Below are positions 6,114 through 14,448 of a DNA stretch of 14,448 nucleotides, one piece after another; position 1 is the first letter of the stretch, and each line of letters starts with the position of its first letter. The position numbers and the translations under genes are program-made. This DNA is from Salegentibacter sp. GTDB lineage: Bacteria; Bacteroidota; Bacteroidia; Flavobacteriales; Flavobacteriaceae. A model generated the notes under the pieces. It was not told the origin of the DNA, made no database searches, and saw nothing but the letters and a program-made list of their open reading frames with translations. The stretch spans positions 1 to 14,448 of the forward strand of contig JAGXIG010000063.1 in assembly GCA_024635815.1 (NCBI GenBank). Direction: 5' to 3'.

Positions 6114-8111
6114 ATGGACTTTAAAGCGAAAATAGTACAGGGAATTCCCAGTGAACTTCCAGCAAAAAAAGAATACAATACTTCGGTGAATCACGCACCA
6201 AAACGCAAGGATCTTTTAAGTACAGAAGAAAAACAATTAGCGCTTCAAAACGCCCTGCGTTATTTTGAAGAAAAGCATCATAAAGAACTTTTACCTGAAT
6301 TTAAAGAAGAACTGGAAAAATTCGGGAGAATCTATATGTACCGCTTGAAACCCGATTATAAGCTATACGCCCGAAATATTGAAGAATATCCTGGAAAAAG
6401 CATACAGACGAAAGGGATTATGTTAATGATTCAAAACAATCTGGATCCCAAAGTGGCGCAGCATCCAGATGAACTGATCACTTACGGTGGGAACGGTGCG
6501 GTTTTTCAAAATTGGGCACAATATCTCCTTACCATGCAGTATTTATCTGAAATGGAAAACGACCAGACTTTAGTGATGTATTCCGGGCATCCTATGGGTT
6601 TGTTCCCATCCCACGAAAACGCACCCCGGGTAGTCGTTACTAACGGGATGATGATCCCGAACTATTCCAAACCCGATGACTGGGAGAAATTCAATGCACT
6701 GGGCGTAACCCAATATGGACAAATGACTGCCGGAAGCTATATGTATATTGGCCCGCAGGGAATTGTTCACGGTACAACTATTACGGTTCTAAACGCCGGA
6801 AGAAAAATAGCTAAATCGGGCGAAGGTCTGGAAGGAAAATTATTTGTAACCTCCGGCCTTGGAGGAATGAGCGGTGCTCAGCCTAAAGCCGGGAATATAG
6901 CCGGTTGTATTACCGTTTGTGCCGAGGTAAACCCAAAAGCCACTCAAACCCGCCACAGCCAGGGTTGGGTAGATGAAGTTATTGAAGATCTTGCTGTACT
7001 CGCAAAAAGGGTTAAAAAAGCCAAAGCAAATAAGGAGGTAGTTTCCATCGCTTTTCAGGGAAACATCGTTGACGTTTGGGAATATTTTGATAAAGAGAAT
7101 ATTTATATCGATTTAGGCAGTGACCAGACTTCGCTACATAATCCCTGGGCCGGTGGTTATTATCCCGTGGGCTTAAGTTTAGAAGAAGCCAACAAAATGA
7201 TGGCTGAAGAACCTGAGCAATTCAAAGAAAAAGTTCAGGAAAGTTTAAAAAGACAAACTGCAGCAATTAACAAACACACCGCCAAAGGCACTTATTTCTT
7301 TGATTACGGCAATGCATTTTTACTGGAAGCCTCCCGTGCCGGTGCCGATATTTTTGCTGAAAACGGCAAAGATTTTAAATACCCAAGCTACGTTCAGGAT
7401 ATTATAGGACCTATGTGTTTTGATTATGGTTTTGGACCTTTTAGATGGGTGTGTGCTTCAGGAAAAGAAGAAGATCTGGATAAAACCGATAACATCGCCA
7501 CTGAAGTTTTAGAGGAACTTAAAAGAAATTCCCCAGAGGAAATTCAGCAACAAATGGCCGATAACATTAAGTGGATTAAGGGCGCTCGTGAGAATAAACT
7601 GGTCGTGGGTTCTAAAGCCAGGATTCTCTATGCTGATGCCGAAGGCCGCATAAAAATCGCCAAAGCCTTTAATGATGCTATTGGAAAAGGCGAAATTGGT
7701 CCGGTGGTTTTAGGAAGGGATCACCACGATGTTTCAGAGACAGATTCCCCCTATCGTGAAACTTCAAATATATATGATGGATCACAGTTCACAGCCGATA
7801 TGGCCATACAAAATGTTATCGGAGATAGTTTTAGAGGAGCTACCTGGGTGAGCATCCATAATGGCGGCGGCGTAGGCTGGGGCGAGGTTATTAACGGTGG
7901 ATTTGGTATGATTCTTGAAGGAAATAAAGCATCGGAAGAGCGTTTAAAATCTATGCTTTTCTGGGATGTTAACAATGGAATTGCCCGCCGAAGCTGGGCC
8001 CGGAATAAAGAAGCAGTCTTCGCTGCAAAAAGGGCTATGCGAATGGAACCAAAGCTAAAAGTAACTATCCCGAATCTGGTAGATCCGGCTCTCTTCGACA
8101 CTAACATCTAA
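6114..8111 (+). CDS. hutU: Urocanate hydratase (long form)
   Basis: HutU adds water to urocanate to give imidazolone propionate, the second step of histidine degradation, using tightly bound NAD+ as an electrophile in the cytoplasm. Family signatures are strong: YGGNGAVFQNW (124-134), YGQMTAGSYMYIGPQG (201-216), the NAD-binding SGLGGMSGAQPKA (247-259), SDQTSLHNPWAGGYYPVG (336-353) and IGPMCFDYGFGPFRWVC (431-447). At 665 residues it is about 100 longer than the Pseudomonas/Bacillus enzymes (about 555) and resembles the longer form found in Bacteroidetes and animals. The extra length includes the N-terminal segment before about residue 50. No hutH, hutI or hutG is present in the window. The next gene starts 12 bases downstream, so the pair is probably co-transcribed. 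Confidence 0.97.
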   Translation: MDFKAKIVQGIPSELPAKKEYNTSVNHAPKRKDLLSTEEKQLALQNALRYFEEKHHKELLPEFKEELEKFGRIYMYRLKPDYKLYARNIEEYPGKSIQTKGIMLMIQNNLDPKVAQHPDELITYGGNGAVFQNWAQYLLTMQYLSEMENDQTLVMYSGHPMGLFPSHENAPRVVVTNGMMIPNYSKPDDWEKFNALGVTQYGQMTAGSYMYIGPQGIVHGTTITVLNAGRKIAKSGEGLEGKLFVTSGLGGMSGAQPKAGNIAGCITVCAEVNPKATQTRHSQGWVDEVIEDLAVLAKRVKKAKANKEVVSIAFQGNIVDVWEYFDKENIYIDLGSDQTSLHNPWAGGYYPVGLSLEEANKMMAEEPEQFKEKVQESLKRQTAAINKHTAKGTYFFDYGNAFLLEASRAGADIFAENGKDFKYPSYVQDIIGPMCFDYGFGPFRWVCASGKEEDLDKTDNIATEVLEELKRNSPEEIQQQMADNIKWIKGARENKLVVGSKARILYADAEGRIKIAKAFNDAIGKGEIGPVVLGRDHHDVSETDSPYRETSNIYDGSQFTADMAIQNVIGDSFRGATWVSIHNGGGVGWGEVINGGFGMILEGNKASEERLKSMLFWDVNNGIARRSWARNKEAVFAAKRAMRMEPKLKVTIPNLVDPALFDTNI

Positions 8112-8123
8112 AACTATTATTTT

Positions 8124-8663
8124 ATGAAAGTCTTAAAAATTACACCGGTCTTACTTCTGCTGGCTGTTTTGGTAACTTCCTGCAGTAGTGTAAGAGTTGC
8201 TTCCGATTACGATAGAGAAGTGGATTTTAACCAATACCAAAGTTATGCGTTTTTTAAACCAGGAATAGATAAAGCCGAAATCTCTGATCTCGATAAAAAA
8301 CGAATTCTCCGTGCTATAGAAAGTGAAATGGAACGTAAAGGTTTTACAAAGTCTGATGACCCGGATCTTTTAATAAGCATTTTTACAAAAACGACTGAAA
8401 ACATTAATATTTACCAGAACAATATGATGGGCTGGGGATACGGCTGGGGATGGCACCCATGGTATTGGGGATCAGGCTTTAATACCGTAAACCGCACCAG
8501 CGATGGCACCCTTTATATAGATTTAATAGATGCAGACGGGAAAGAATTGGTTTGGCAGGGAATGGGCACCGCCGCCCTGGCCAAAGATGTTGATAAGAAA
8601 CAGAAAAGAATAAACGAAATTGTTCAGGAGATACTTGAAAAGTATCCTCCGGAAATCGATTAA
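8124..8663 (+). CDS. DUF4136 lipoprotein
   Basis: A 179-residue envelope lipoprotein: signal peptide MKVLKITPVLLLLAVLVTSC with lipidated C20, followed by a domain matching DUF4136 (DYDREVDFNQYQSYAFF near the start of the mature part, LYIDLIDADGKELVWQG at 130-146). A glycine/tryptophan/tyrosine-rich insert, MMGWGYGWGWHPWYWGSGF (101-119), sits in the middle and is typical of the family. It starts 12 bases after hutU, and a strong terminator follows at 8688-8715, so the two probably form one transcript. DUF4136 proteins have no established function, and nothing in the sequence ties this one to histidine breakdown beyond location. Confidence 0.9.
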   Translation: MKVLKITPVLLLLAVLVTSCSSVRVASDYDREVDFNQYQSYAFFKPGIDKAEISDLDKKRILRAIESEMERKGFTKSDDPDLLISIFTKTTENINIYQNNMMGWGYGWGWHPWYWGSGFNTVNRTSDGTLYIDLIDADGKELVWQGMGTAALAKDVDKKQKRINEIVQEILEKYPPEID

Positions 8664-8687
8664 TTGCCCCACAGATTTTTTTGAATG

Positions 8688-8715
8688 AAAATGCTCCTTA
8701 AACAGGGGCATTTTT
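8688..8715 (+). terminator. Intrinsic terminator after the DUF4136 gene
   Basis: Left arm AAAATGCTCC (8688-8697) and right arm GGGGCATTTT (8705-8714) pair over 10 positions with one T-G wobble around the 7-base loop ttaaaca. The right arm runs into a T tract (8711-8715). It lies 24 bases past the lipoprotein stop and closes the hutU-DUF4136 unit, implying that the downstream hydroxylase has its own promoter in the remaining gap. Confidence 0.85.
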
Positions 8716-8797
8716 AATTTTAAGAGCATTTGATTAAGAATTTATGAATTTCAGCTTAATTTCTTATCTTTATGTTGAATTTTAGTTAATAACACTT

Positions 8798-10552
8798 ATG
8801 CTTAATAAAATTGAATCTAACGCGATTTTAGACCGTTTACCGGTCCATCTTCAGCAATATATAAAACCACAGAATTACGATGATTACACTCCGGTAAATC
8901 ACGCGGTTTGGCGTTATGTAATGCGTAAAAATGTAGATTATTTAAGTAAAGTCGCACACGAATCTTATTTAGATGGTTTAAAGCAAACAGGAATTTCAAT
9001 AGACCACATTCCCAATATGTATGGGATGAACCGAATTTTAAAAGAAATTGGCTGGGCTGCGGTGGCTGTAGACGGATTTATCCCACCGGCTGCTTTTATG
9101 GAATTTCAGGCTTTTAATGTTTTGGTAATTGCCAGTGATATTCGTCAACTTGAACATATAGAATACACCCCGGCACCCGATATTATTCACGAAGGAGCCG
9201 GCCACGCTCCTATTATTGCCAATCCTGAATATGCGGAATATTTGAGACGTTTTGGGGAGATTGGCTGTAAAGCCATTTCCAGCGGAAGGGATTATGAAAT
9301 ATATGAAGCCATAAGGCATCTTTCTATTATTAAAGAAGCTGAAGACACGCCGCAAGAAGAAATTGTAGCGGCCGAGAAGAAAGTTGATAAACTTCAAAAT
9401 GAAGCCAGCGAACTTTCGGAAATGGCACAAATCAGGAACCTGCACTGGTGGACGGTTGAATACGGTTTAATAGGCTCCCCGGAAAACCCTAAGATCTATG
9501 GCGCCGGTTTGCTTTCATCAATTGGGGAAAGCGCATGGTGTATGACAGATAAGGTGAAGAAAATTCCATATTCCATAGAAGCCTGCAAGCAGGAATTTGA
9601 TATTACCAAACCCCAACCTCAACTTTATGTAACTCCTGATTTTGCTCATTTGAGCTCGGTTTTAGAGGAATTTGCCAATAAAATGGCTTTACGAAAAGGT
9701 GGCCTGGAAGGAATTCAGAAATTGATTGATTCTAAAAACCTTGGAACCATAGAATTAAGTACCGGATTACAGATTTCGGGAGATTTTTCAAAAGTAATTG
9801 AATACGAAGGCAATCCAATCTATATTCAAACTTCGGGAAAAACAGCACTTTCGCATCGTGAAAAAGAATTGGTTGGCCACAGTGTAAAAAACCATCCAGA
9901 CGGATTTGGTTCCCCGATTGGATCTTTAAAAGGAATTAATCTCGCGATAGAAGATATGAGTCCGCGCGATCTTAGAGCTTATGATATTTATGAAGGCGAA
10001 AAGATTGAATTTGAATTTGAAGGCGGGATAAAAGTTAAGGGAAAAATCATTACCGGAACCAGAAACCTGCAGGGAAAAATCATTCTGATTAGCCTTAAAG
10101 ATTGCAGCGTAACCTATGGCGACGAAATCCTGTTTAAACCCGAATGGGGGAAATATGATATGGCAATTGGAAAAGAAATAATTTCAGCATTTGCCGGCCC
10201 GGCCGATAATCTTTCGTTCGATTTAATTACCCATAAAACTTCCAGTACCACCATAAAAAGCAAAAATACCCCAGAGCGGGAAGAATTAAATTCTCTATAC
10301 GCTTCGGTTAGAAATATCAGAGAGGGAAAAGATGCGAAATTTTCGCTGGACGCCGCTTTTGAGCTTGTAAAGAAACACCATGCGAAAGACTGGTTACTTT
10401 CGGTAGAAGTCTATGAACTGGTAGTAGGAAAAGATGAAAAATTAACCAAAGAAGTTTTAAACCATTTGGAGCAAGTGAAAGCGAGAAGACCCGATATTTC
10501 TCATTTAATTGAAGGTGGAATAAATCTTATTGACGCGCAATTAGTGAAATAA
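8798..10552 (+). CDS. Aromatic amino acid hydroxylase (phenylalanine-4-hydroxylase-like) with C-terminal extension
   Basis: A 584-residue pterin-dependent, non-heme iron monooxygenase; the usual reaction is phenylalanine to tyrosine. The catalytic core lies in roughly the first 330 residues. The iron site is visible as H131 and H136 in PDIIHEGAGHAP and E221 in WWTVEYGLIG, matching the two-His-one-Glu triad of human PAH; YGAGLLSSIGE (234-244) is another family signature. There is no N-terminal ACT regulatory domain. A charged helical insert (about 175-212) precedes the glutamate. The C-terminal 250 residues (about 335-584) are absent from short bacterial enzymes; they contain GHSVKNHPDGFGSPIGSLKG (about 365-384) and have no recognised domain. 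Substrate preference (Phe versus Tyr or Trp) cannot be read from sequence. It stands alone between a terminator and a convergent gene. Confidence 0.93.
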   Translation: MLNKIESNAILDRLPVHLQQYIKPQNYDDYTPVNHAVWRYVMRKNVDYLSKVAHESYLDGLKQTGISIDHIPNMYGMNRILKEIGWAAVAVDGFIPPAAFMEFQAFNVLVIASDIRQLEHIEYTPAPDIIHEGAGHAPIIANPEYAEYLRRFGEIGCKAISSGRDYEIYEAIRHLSIIKEAEDTPQEEIVAAEKKVDKLQNEASELSEMAQIRNLHWWTVEYGLIGSPENPKIYGAGLLSSIGESAWCMTDKVKKIPYSIEACKQEFDITKPQPQLYVTPDFAHLSSVLEEFANKMALRKGGLEGIQKLIDSKNLGTIELSTGLQISGDFSKVIEYEGNPIYIQTSGKTALSHREKELVGHSVKNHPDGFGSPIGSLKGINLAIEDMSPRDLRAYDIYEGEKIEFEFEGGIKVKGKIITGTRNLQGKIILISLKDCSVTYGDEILFKPEWGKYDMAIGKEIISAFAGPADNLSFDLITHKTSSTTIKSKNTPEREELNSLYASVRNIREGKDAKFSLDAAFELVKKHHAKDWLLSVEVYELVVGKDEKLTKEVLNHLEQVKARRPDISHLIEGGINLIDAQLVK

Positions 10553-10576
10553 TCTAGCTCTTAACTTAGGAAGAAA

Positions 10577-11191
10577 TTAGAGTTTTATTTCCTGTAATTC
10601 CTCCGAATCATTAAAATTCTGGTCGTTGTATTGCAGCGTCCAACCCATTGAATTGGTTAAAATATAGATCTTTTGCAATTCGCTTATCAGCCTGTTTTGG
10701 GCATTAGATTTTAACGAAGAAGAATCCACTTTTTTCCTGATTGATTTTTCTATACGGGTCCTTATTTTATTGTGGTCTTCAGCGTCAAATTGGTTTAGGT
10801 AATCCTGGGTGACATCGTAATATTTTATCTCAGGATTTATTGTGATCTCCTCTTCGGGGATATAAGTGATGCGAACAATTTTATTTTCCTCATCAATTTC
10901 GGTTCGCAGTTTACTTAAATCGTAAGCCACCGTTGCCGTTGCATTTACTACAATTAGCGCCTTTTTTCTTGCTGAAAAAATATCAAGATAGAATTTCTTC
11001 GAGTCTTTGTAAGAATATATCTGAGAGAAAGTACCTTCAGTAACTACTAGCTTTCCCACATTTTTAATTTGTTGCTGAAGCAGAGCTGTACTTTCTTCCA
11101 GTTGATCCCTTTCATTATTCCTATTCTCACAATAGCGAATTCCAAAAACTACAAGCAACACCAAAATAGCCCCAATAAGGAAATTTCTCAT
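10577..11191 (-). CDS. DUF4230 membrane-anchored protein
   Basis: A 204-residue protein matching DUF4230. It begins with one hydrophobic segment (about 4-20, FLIGAILVLLVVFGIRY) that acts as an N-terminal anchor, then a short coiled region (ERDQLEESTALLQQQIKN, 27-44), then the conserved part LVVTEGTFSQIYSYKDSKK (48-66) and a beta-rich stretch with KIVRITYIPEEEITINPEI (104-122). A helical C-terminal half follows. The bulk should lie outside the cytoplasmic membrane. The family has no known role. Its stop is 24 bases from the convergent hydroxylase stop. Its start follows a 287-base gap with two strong inverted repeats. Confidence 0.85.
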   Translation of the reverse strand: MRNFLIGAILVLLVVFGIRYCENRNNERDQLEESTALLQQQIKNVGKLVVTEGTFSQIYSYKDSKKFYLDIFSARKKALIVVNATATVAYDLSKLRTEIDEENKIVRITYIPEEEITINPEIKYYDVTQDYLNQFDAEDHNKIRTRIEKSIRKKVDSSSLKSNAQNRLISELQKIYILTNSMGWTLQYNDQNFNDSEELQEIKL

Positions 11192-11264
11192 TTATCAATT
11201 TTTTCTAAAGGTACAAAGAATGTGAATTTAGGAGTTTTTGAAGAAAACATTGATGCTATAAAAC

Positions 11265-11298
11265 ACTTATGGACGGCCCCACCCGTCCATAAGTTTTT
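11265..11298. terminator. Perfect 12-bp hairpin followed by a T run
   Basis: ACTTATGGACGG (11265-11276) and CCGTCCATAAGT (11283-11294) are exact reverse complements around the 6-base loop ccccac, with TTTT after the right arm. On the minus strand the stem is followed by gttttat. It lies about 180 bases past the GSCFA stop and about 75 bases before the DUF4230 start, both on the minus strand. It could end the alaS-GSCFA transcript or act as a leader hairpin for DUF4230. On the + strand the T tract is textbook, but no + gene lies close upstream. Confidence 0.7.
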
Positions 11299-11302
11299 AA
11301 TA

Positions 11303-11334
11303 TTTCTAAAATCTACCCCAACAAATTTTAGAAA
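11303..11334. repeat. Second inverted repeat in the same gap
   Basis: TTTCTAAAAT (11303-11312) and ATTTTAGAAA (11325-11334) are perfect 10-bp reverse complements around the 12-base loop ctaccccaacaa. It sits 8 bases from the stronger hairpin at 11265-11294. It is AT-rich, so the stem is weak, but two perfect inverted repeats side by side are unlikely to be chance. Confidence 0.55.
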
Positions 11335-11478
11335 ACGAATCAAGATACTTATCAAAACTTTCGGACTTTTCAGCCTTTCGTTATCACCAATTTATATCTC
11401 GAATTCTAAATTAAAAGTACAAAATTTTTCAGTATTAAGTCAAGGGAAAAGTTAAATTAAAGATTTTTTTACAAAAAT

Positions 11479-12444
11479 TTAATTTTCGAACTCCAGGTGG
11501 GGATATCGCTTATGAAGTGCTGAGATTTGAGCTTTCAGCTTCTCGATAAAACGTAGATGAGCTTCAGAGTTGCGATTAAAAGGACGATGTGCAAGACCCT
11601 TTTGAATATTTTCCACCTCTTTTAGAACCGAAAAAGAGGTTTCTGAAAACCAGGTATCTATAAATCGTTTCCAAATATAATTTATACCTGTTCGGGAAGG
11701 ATGCAGCATATCTTCAGCATAAAACCGGTAATCGCGCAGCTCGTCCATCATCAACTCGTAGGAAGGGAAGTAATGAGTGTAATCGTTTTTCTCACAAATA
11801 GAATGAACAGCGCTAATTAAATGAGCTTTGCTACGTTGATTTTCCACGAATCCGTCTTTGATATGCCGAATCGGCGACACGGTAAAAATGATTTGAATGT
11901 CAGGATTTAATTGCTTTAAATCTTCCAAAATCCCCTGAAATGATTGCTGAATTTCTTCTGAAGACTGCAATTCTTTCCTGAAAAATTTCTGCGGAATTTT
12001 ATGACAATTCGCAACGCTTTGCTCAGTCTCCAAATGAAAATAACTCCAGGCAGTGCCTAAAGTAATTATTACATGTGAACTTTGCTGAAGAAACTCGCGG
12101 GCATTCTGCAAAGCTGAATTAAGGTTTTCCAACAATACTTCAGCATTGAGATCACTTAAGGAAGAATGCGCCTCAAAACAATGCCAACGCTCCTGATGCT
12201 GAAAAATATCTTTTTCTGTATAGGTGTAATTTTCAGTTATTTTCTGAAAAAACTTTGCAATGGGCAAAGGATGAAATAGAATTCCGAAGGGATTATGTAA
12301 ATTTTGAAGTTTATAGAAATCCAGTTTTTTACCAATATTCTCTACAAAACAGGAACCGATGAGAAAAAGCTTAGATTCGTAATCTATCTTAGGCTCAGCC
12401 TGTTTTATAGGTATTTTGGTCCTGAATTCCATAAATTTTCTCAA
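11479..12444 (-). CDS. GSCFA-domain (SGNH hydrolase-like) protein
   Basis: A 321-residue protein named by its family motif: GSCFVENIG (30-38), where S31 would be the nucleophile of an SGNH/GDSL-type esterase. LGTAWSY (129-135) and ANCHKIPQ (145-152) follow as conserved family blocks, then VSPIRH (189-194), and EDMLHPS (244-250) supplies a likely catalytic D245 and H248. There is no signal peptide, so it is probably cytoplasmic. An acyl-ester or glycan-ester substrate is inferred from the fold only. The first ATG (12444) gives MRKFMEFRTK; the second (12432) gives MEFRTKIPI, a more typical start for this family, so the true protein may be 4 residues shorter. It follows alaS by 37-49 bases on the same strand. 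Confidence 0.88.
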   Translation of the reverse strand: MRKFMEFRTKIPIKQAEPKIDYESKLFLIGSCFVENIGKKLDFYKLQNLHNPFGILFHPLPIAKFFQKITENYTYTEKDIFQHQERWHCFEAHSSLSDLNAEVLLENLNSALQNAREFLQQSSHVIITLGTAWSYFHLETEQSVANCHKIPQKFFRKELQSSEEIQQSFQGILEDLKQLNPDIQIIFTVSPIRHIKDGFVENQRSKAHLISAVHSICEKNDYTHYFPSYELMMDELRDYRFYAEDMLHPSRTGINYIWKRFIDTWFSETSFSVLKEVENIQKGLAHRPFNRNSEAHLRFIEKLKAQISALHKRYPHLEFEN

Positions 12445-12481
12445 TTCAACCGGGTTACAAAAACAAACCGGTGCGACTTTT

Positions 12482-14448
12482 CTATTTTAAATAAGACGCT
12501 GCTTCCTGTAAAGCTTCCTCAATTCCTTCCGGTTTTTTACCACCGGCAGTTGCGAAAAACGGTTGGCCACCGCCACCGCCCTGGATATATTCACCAAGTT
12601 CTTTTACAATCTTTCCTGCGTGCAGATCTTTTTCCTTAGCAAGATCTTTAGATATATAGCAACTTAAAAGGGCTTTTCCGTTTTGCTCAGTTCCGAACAA
12701 TAAAAACAAATTCTCAAATTCATCACCCAACTGAAAGGCCAAATCTTTTATTCCGCCGGCATCAAGGTCTACTTTTTTAGCAAGGAAATTCACGCCGTTT
12801 ATTTCTGAAATTTCAGATTTTAATTCGCTTTTTAAATTTTTGGCCTTATCCCTTAATAAAGCTTCCACCTGCTTTTTTAAACTTGCATTTTCTTCCTGCA
12901 GAGTATTCACTGCTTTTACAGGATCTTTTGCATTTTTCAATTCGGCTTTAATTTGCTGTAAAACCTCATCCTGATTGGCAAAATATTCTTTTACCTCTTC
13001 TCCCGTAATAGCTTCAATTCTTCTAATTCCTGAAGCAACCGCAGCTTCCGCAGTTATTTTAAAATGCCATATTTCTGATGTATTTTTCACGTGTATTCCG
13101 CCGCAAAGCTCCATAGATTCTCCAAAGCGAATAGCGCGAACCGAATCTCCGTACTTTTCACCAAAAAGTGCCAAAGCACCCTGATTTACTGCTTCTTTAA
13201 AAGGAACATTTCGTTGTTCTTCTAAAGGTAATTGCTCGTTGATTCGCTGATTCACCAGTTTTTCAATTTGCTTAAGTTCCTCTTTAGAAACTTTGCTGAA
13301 ATGTGAAAAATCAAAACGTAAATAATCACCTTTTACCAAAGATCCTTTTTGTTCTACGTGAGTTCCTAACACTTCACGAAGCGCCTGGTGTAATAAATGC
13401 GTAGCCGTATGGTTTGCCGCTGTAGTAGCTCGGGTTTTTGAATTCACTACCGCCTTAAAATCGGCTTTAGGATCTTTAGGCAGGAACTTCGCAAAATGAA
13501 CGATTAAATTATTTTCTTTTTTGGTATCGGTGATTTCAACCTTGTTACCATGTGTATCCTCAAGGAAACCTTTATCACCAACCTGTCCACCGCCTTCTGG
13601 ATAGAAAGGGGTTTGGGTTAGCACGATTTGAAACAACGCACCATTTTTGTTTTCCACTTTTCGGTATCGGGCAATTTTAGTTTCTGCTTCCAATTGATCG
13701 TATCCCACAAAAGCTTCAGCATCTATCGGATTTATTTCTTCCCAGTCTCCCGCAGTAACCTGGGTTGCCGCACGAGACCTATCTTTTTGTTTTTTTAACT
13801 GAACTTCAAATTCTTTTTGATCAAGATCAAATCCGCGTTCGCGTAGAATCAAAGCGGTTAAATCTATTGGAAAACCAAAAGTATCATAAAGCTCGAAAGC
13901 TTTTTTCCCTGAAATGGTTTTTCCTTTGGTTTCTGAAATTATATTTTCCAGTAAAATCAAGCCCTGATCTAATGTTCTTAAAAAAGATTGCTCCTCTTCC
14001 CTAATTACATTTTCGCATAAAGTTTTTTGTGCTTTAAGTTCAGGAAATGCCTCGCCCATTTGTTTGCTTAAAACATTTACAATCTTATAAATAAAAGGCT
14101 CTTTAGTGTCTAAAAATGTAAATCCGTAGCGAATAGCACGTCTTAGAATTCTTCTAATCACATAACCTGCTCCAGTATTTGATGGCAGCTGACCATCGGC
14201 AATTGAAAAAGTTACCGCCCTCACGTGATCGGCAATTACCCGAATCGCGATATCGGTTTTTTCAGATTTTCCGTAAGTGGAATTTGTGATTTTCTCGAGT
14301 TCTGAAATTAGCGGCGTGAACACATCTGTATCATAATTAGATTGTGTTCCCTGCAATACCATACAAAGACGTTCAAAACCCATCCCGGTATCTATATGTT
14401 TTGCCGGCAATTCTACCAAAAAACCATTGGCTTTTCGGTTGTACTGCA
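12482..14448 (-). CDS. alaS: Alanyl-tRNA synthetase, 3' part (5' end beyond window)
   Basis: AlaRS charges tRNA-Ala with alanine and clears mischarged Ser/Gly. About 655 residues are present; the frame is still open at the right edge (QYNRKANGF precedes [17 protein letters not shown]), so roughly the first 220 of about 870 residues lie outside. Visible parts, numbered from the leucine at 14419: the end of the aminoacylation domain, TGMGFERL (11-18) and [16 protein letters not shown] (61-76); the editing domain with zinc-type residues in HTATHLLH (337-344) and CGGIHV (439-444); a coiled-coil (about 485-535); and the C-Ala domain with [14 protein letters not shown] (614-627). No truncation or frameshift is seen. 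GSCFA follows downstream and may share its transcript. Confidence 0.97.
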   Translation of the reverse strand, partial: QYNRKANGFLVELPAKHIDTGMGFERLCMVLQGTQSNYDTDVFTPLISELEKITNSTYGKSEKTDIAIRVIADHVRAVTFSIADGQLPSNTGAGYVIRRILRRAIRYGFTFLDTKEPFIYKIVNVLSKQMGEAFPELKAQKTLCENVIREEEQSFLRTLDQGLILLENIISETKGKTISGKKAFELYDTFGFPIDLTALILRERGFDLDQKEFEVQLKKQKDRSRAATQVTAGDWEEINPIDAEAFVGYDQLEAETKIARYRKVENKNGALFQIVLTQTPFYPEGGGQVGDKGFLEDTHGNKVEITDTKKENNLIVHFAKFLPKDPKADFKAVVNSKTRATTAANHTATHLLHQALREVLGTHVEQKGSLVKGDYLRFDFSHFSKVSKEELKQIEKLVNQRINEQLPLEEQRNVPFKEAVNQGALALFGEKYGDSVRAIRFGESMELCGGIHVKNTSEIWHFKITAEAAVASGIRRIEAITGEEVKEYFANQDEVLQQIKAELKNAKDPVKAVNTLQEENASLKKQVEALLRDKAKNLKSELKSEISEINGVNFLAKKVDLDAGGIKDLAFQLGDEFENLFLLFGTEQNGKALLSCYISKDLAKEKDLHAGKIVKELGEYIQGGGGGQPFFATAGGKKPEGIEEALQEAASYLK

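Noticed and set aside
8765..8772. TATCTTTA as the -7 promoter element of the hydroxylase gene
   Set aside because: It matches seven of eight consensus positions, but there is no -33 TTTG at proper spacing, and such words are common in AT-rich gaps.
11069..11455. A 128-codon open frame on the + strand crossing the DUF4230 start and the intergenic gap
   Set aside because: Its first third is antisense to DUF4230, it encodes the perfect hairpin at 11265-11294 in mid-frame, and it shows no recognisable motif. It is most likely a chance opening.
11454..11485. AAATTAAA / TTTAATTT inverted repeat at the GSCFA stop
   Set aside because: It is made only of A and T in an AT-rich region; pairing is weak and easily due to chance.
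12449..12472. Hairpin ACCGG(g)TT / AACCGGT between alaS and the GSCFA gene as a terminator
   Set aside because: The stem is short with a bulge and no T tract follows on the minus strand, and it lies between two genes that may be co-transcribed.

Overview
The window looks like a stretch of core chromosome from a Bacteroidota bacterium, most likely a marine Flavobacteriaceae member of the Gramella/Salegentibacter/Zunongwangia type. The evidence is low GC, A-rich translation starts without clear Shine-Dalgarno sequences, near-matches to the Bacteroidetes -7 promoter element (TAnnTTTG), many lineage-typical families (DUF5522, DUF4136, DUF4230, GSCFA, GH3-like enzymes, long-form urocanate hydratase and aromatic amino acid hydroxylase) and a familiar type of palindromic intergenic repeat. 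The genus is inferred. No phage, transposase, CRISPR array, tRNA or rRNA was recognised.

Layout. At 1-79 the tail of an unidentified + strand gene runs almost directly into a GH3-family adenylating enzyme (86-1603). A 303-base convergent intergenic region (1604-1906) is packed with palindromic repeats. Next comes a tight minus-strand cluster, transcribed from 5335 down to 1907: a small HExxH membrane protein, a PLP-dependent D-cysteine desulfhydrase/ACC-deaminase-like enzyme, a glucosaminidase-LysM lipoprotein and hemL (heme precursor synthesis). A second promoter probably sits just before the PLP enzyme. A tiny cysteine-rich DUF5522 gene (5368-5538, +) overlaps by six bases the 3' end of a convergent NlpE-like lipoprotein gene (5533-6009, -).

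From 6114 the + strand carries hutU (histidine degradation) and a DUF4136 lipoprotein as a pair closed by a good intrinsic terminator (8688-8715), followed by an iron-dependent aromatic amino acid hydroxylase (8798-10552) with a large C-terminal extension. The right end is on the minus strand: the 3' three-quarters of alaS (12482 to the window edge), a GSCFA/SGNH-like protein, a 287-base gap with two strong inverted repeats, and a DUF4230 membrane-anchored protein.

The genes do not form one obvious new system. The themes are amino-acid breakdown (hutU, aromatic hydroxylase, PLP desulfhydrase-like enzyme), cell-envelope lipoproteins and housekeeping (hemL, alaS). The most curious items are the nested repeat block at 1734-1901, the 108-residue HExxH protein, the near-leaderless promoters, the convergent stop-codon overlap, and the extension on the hydroxylase.
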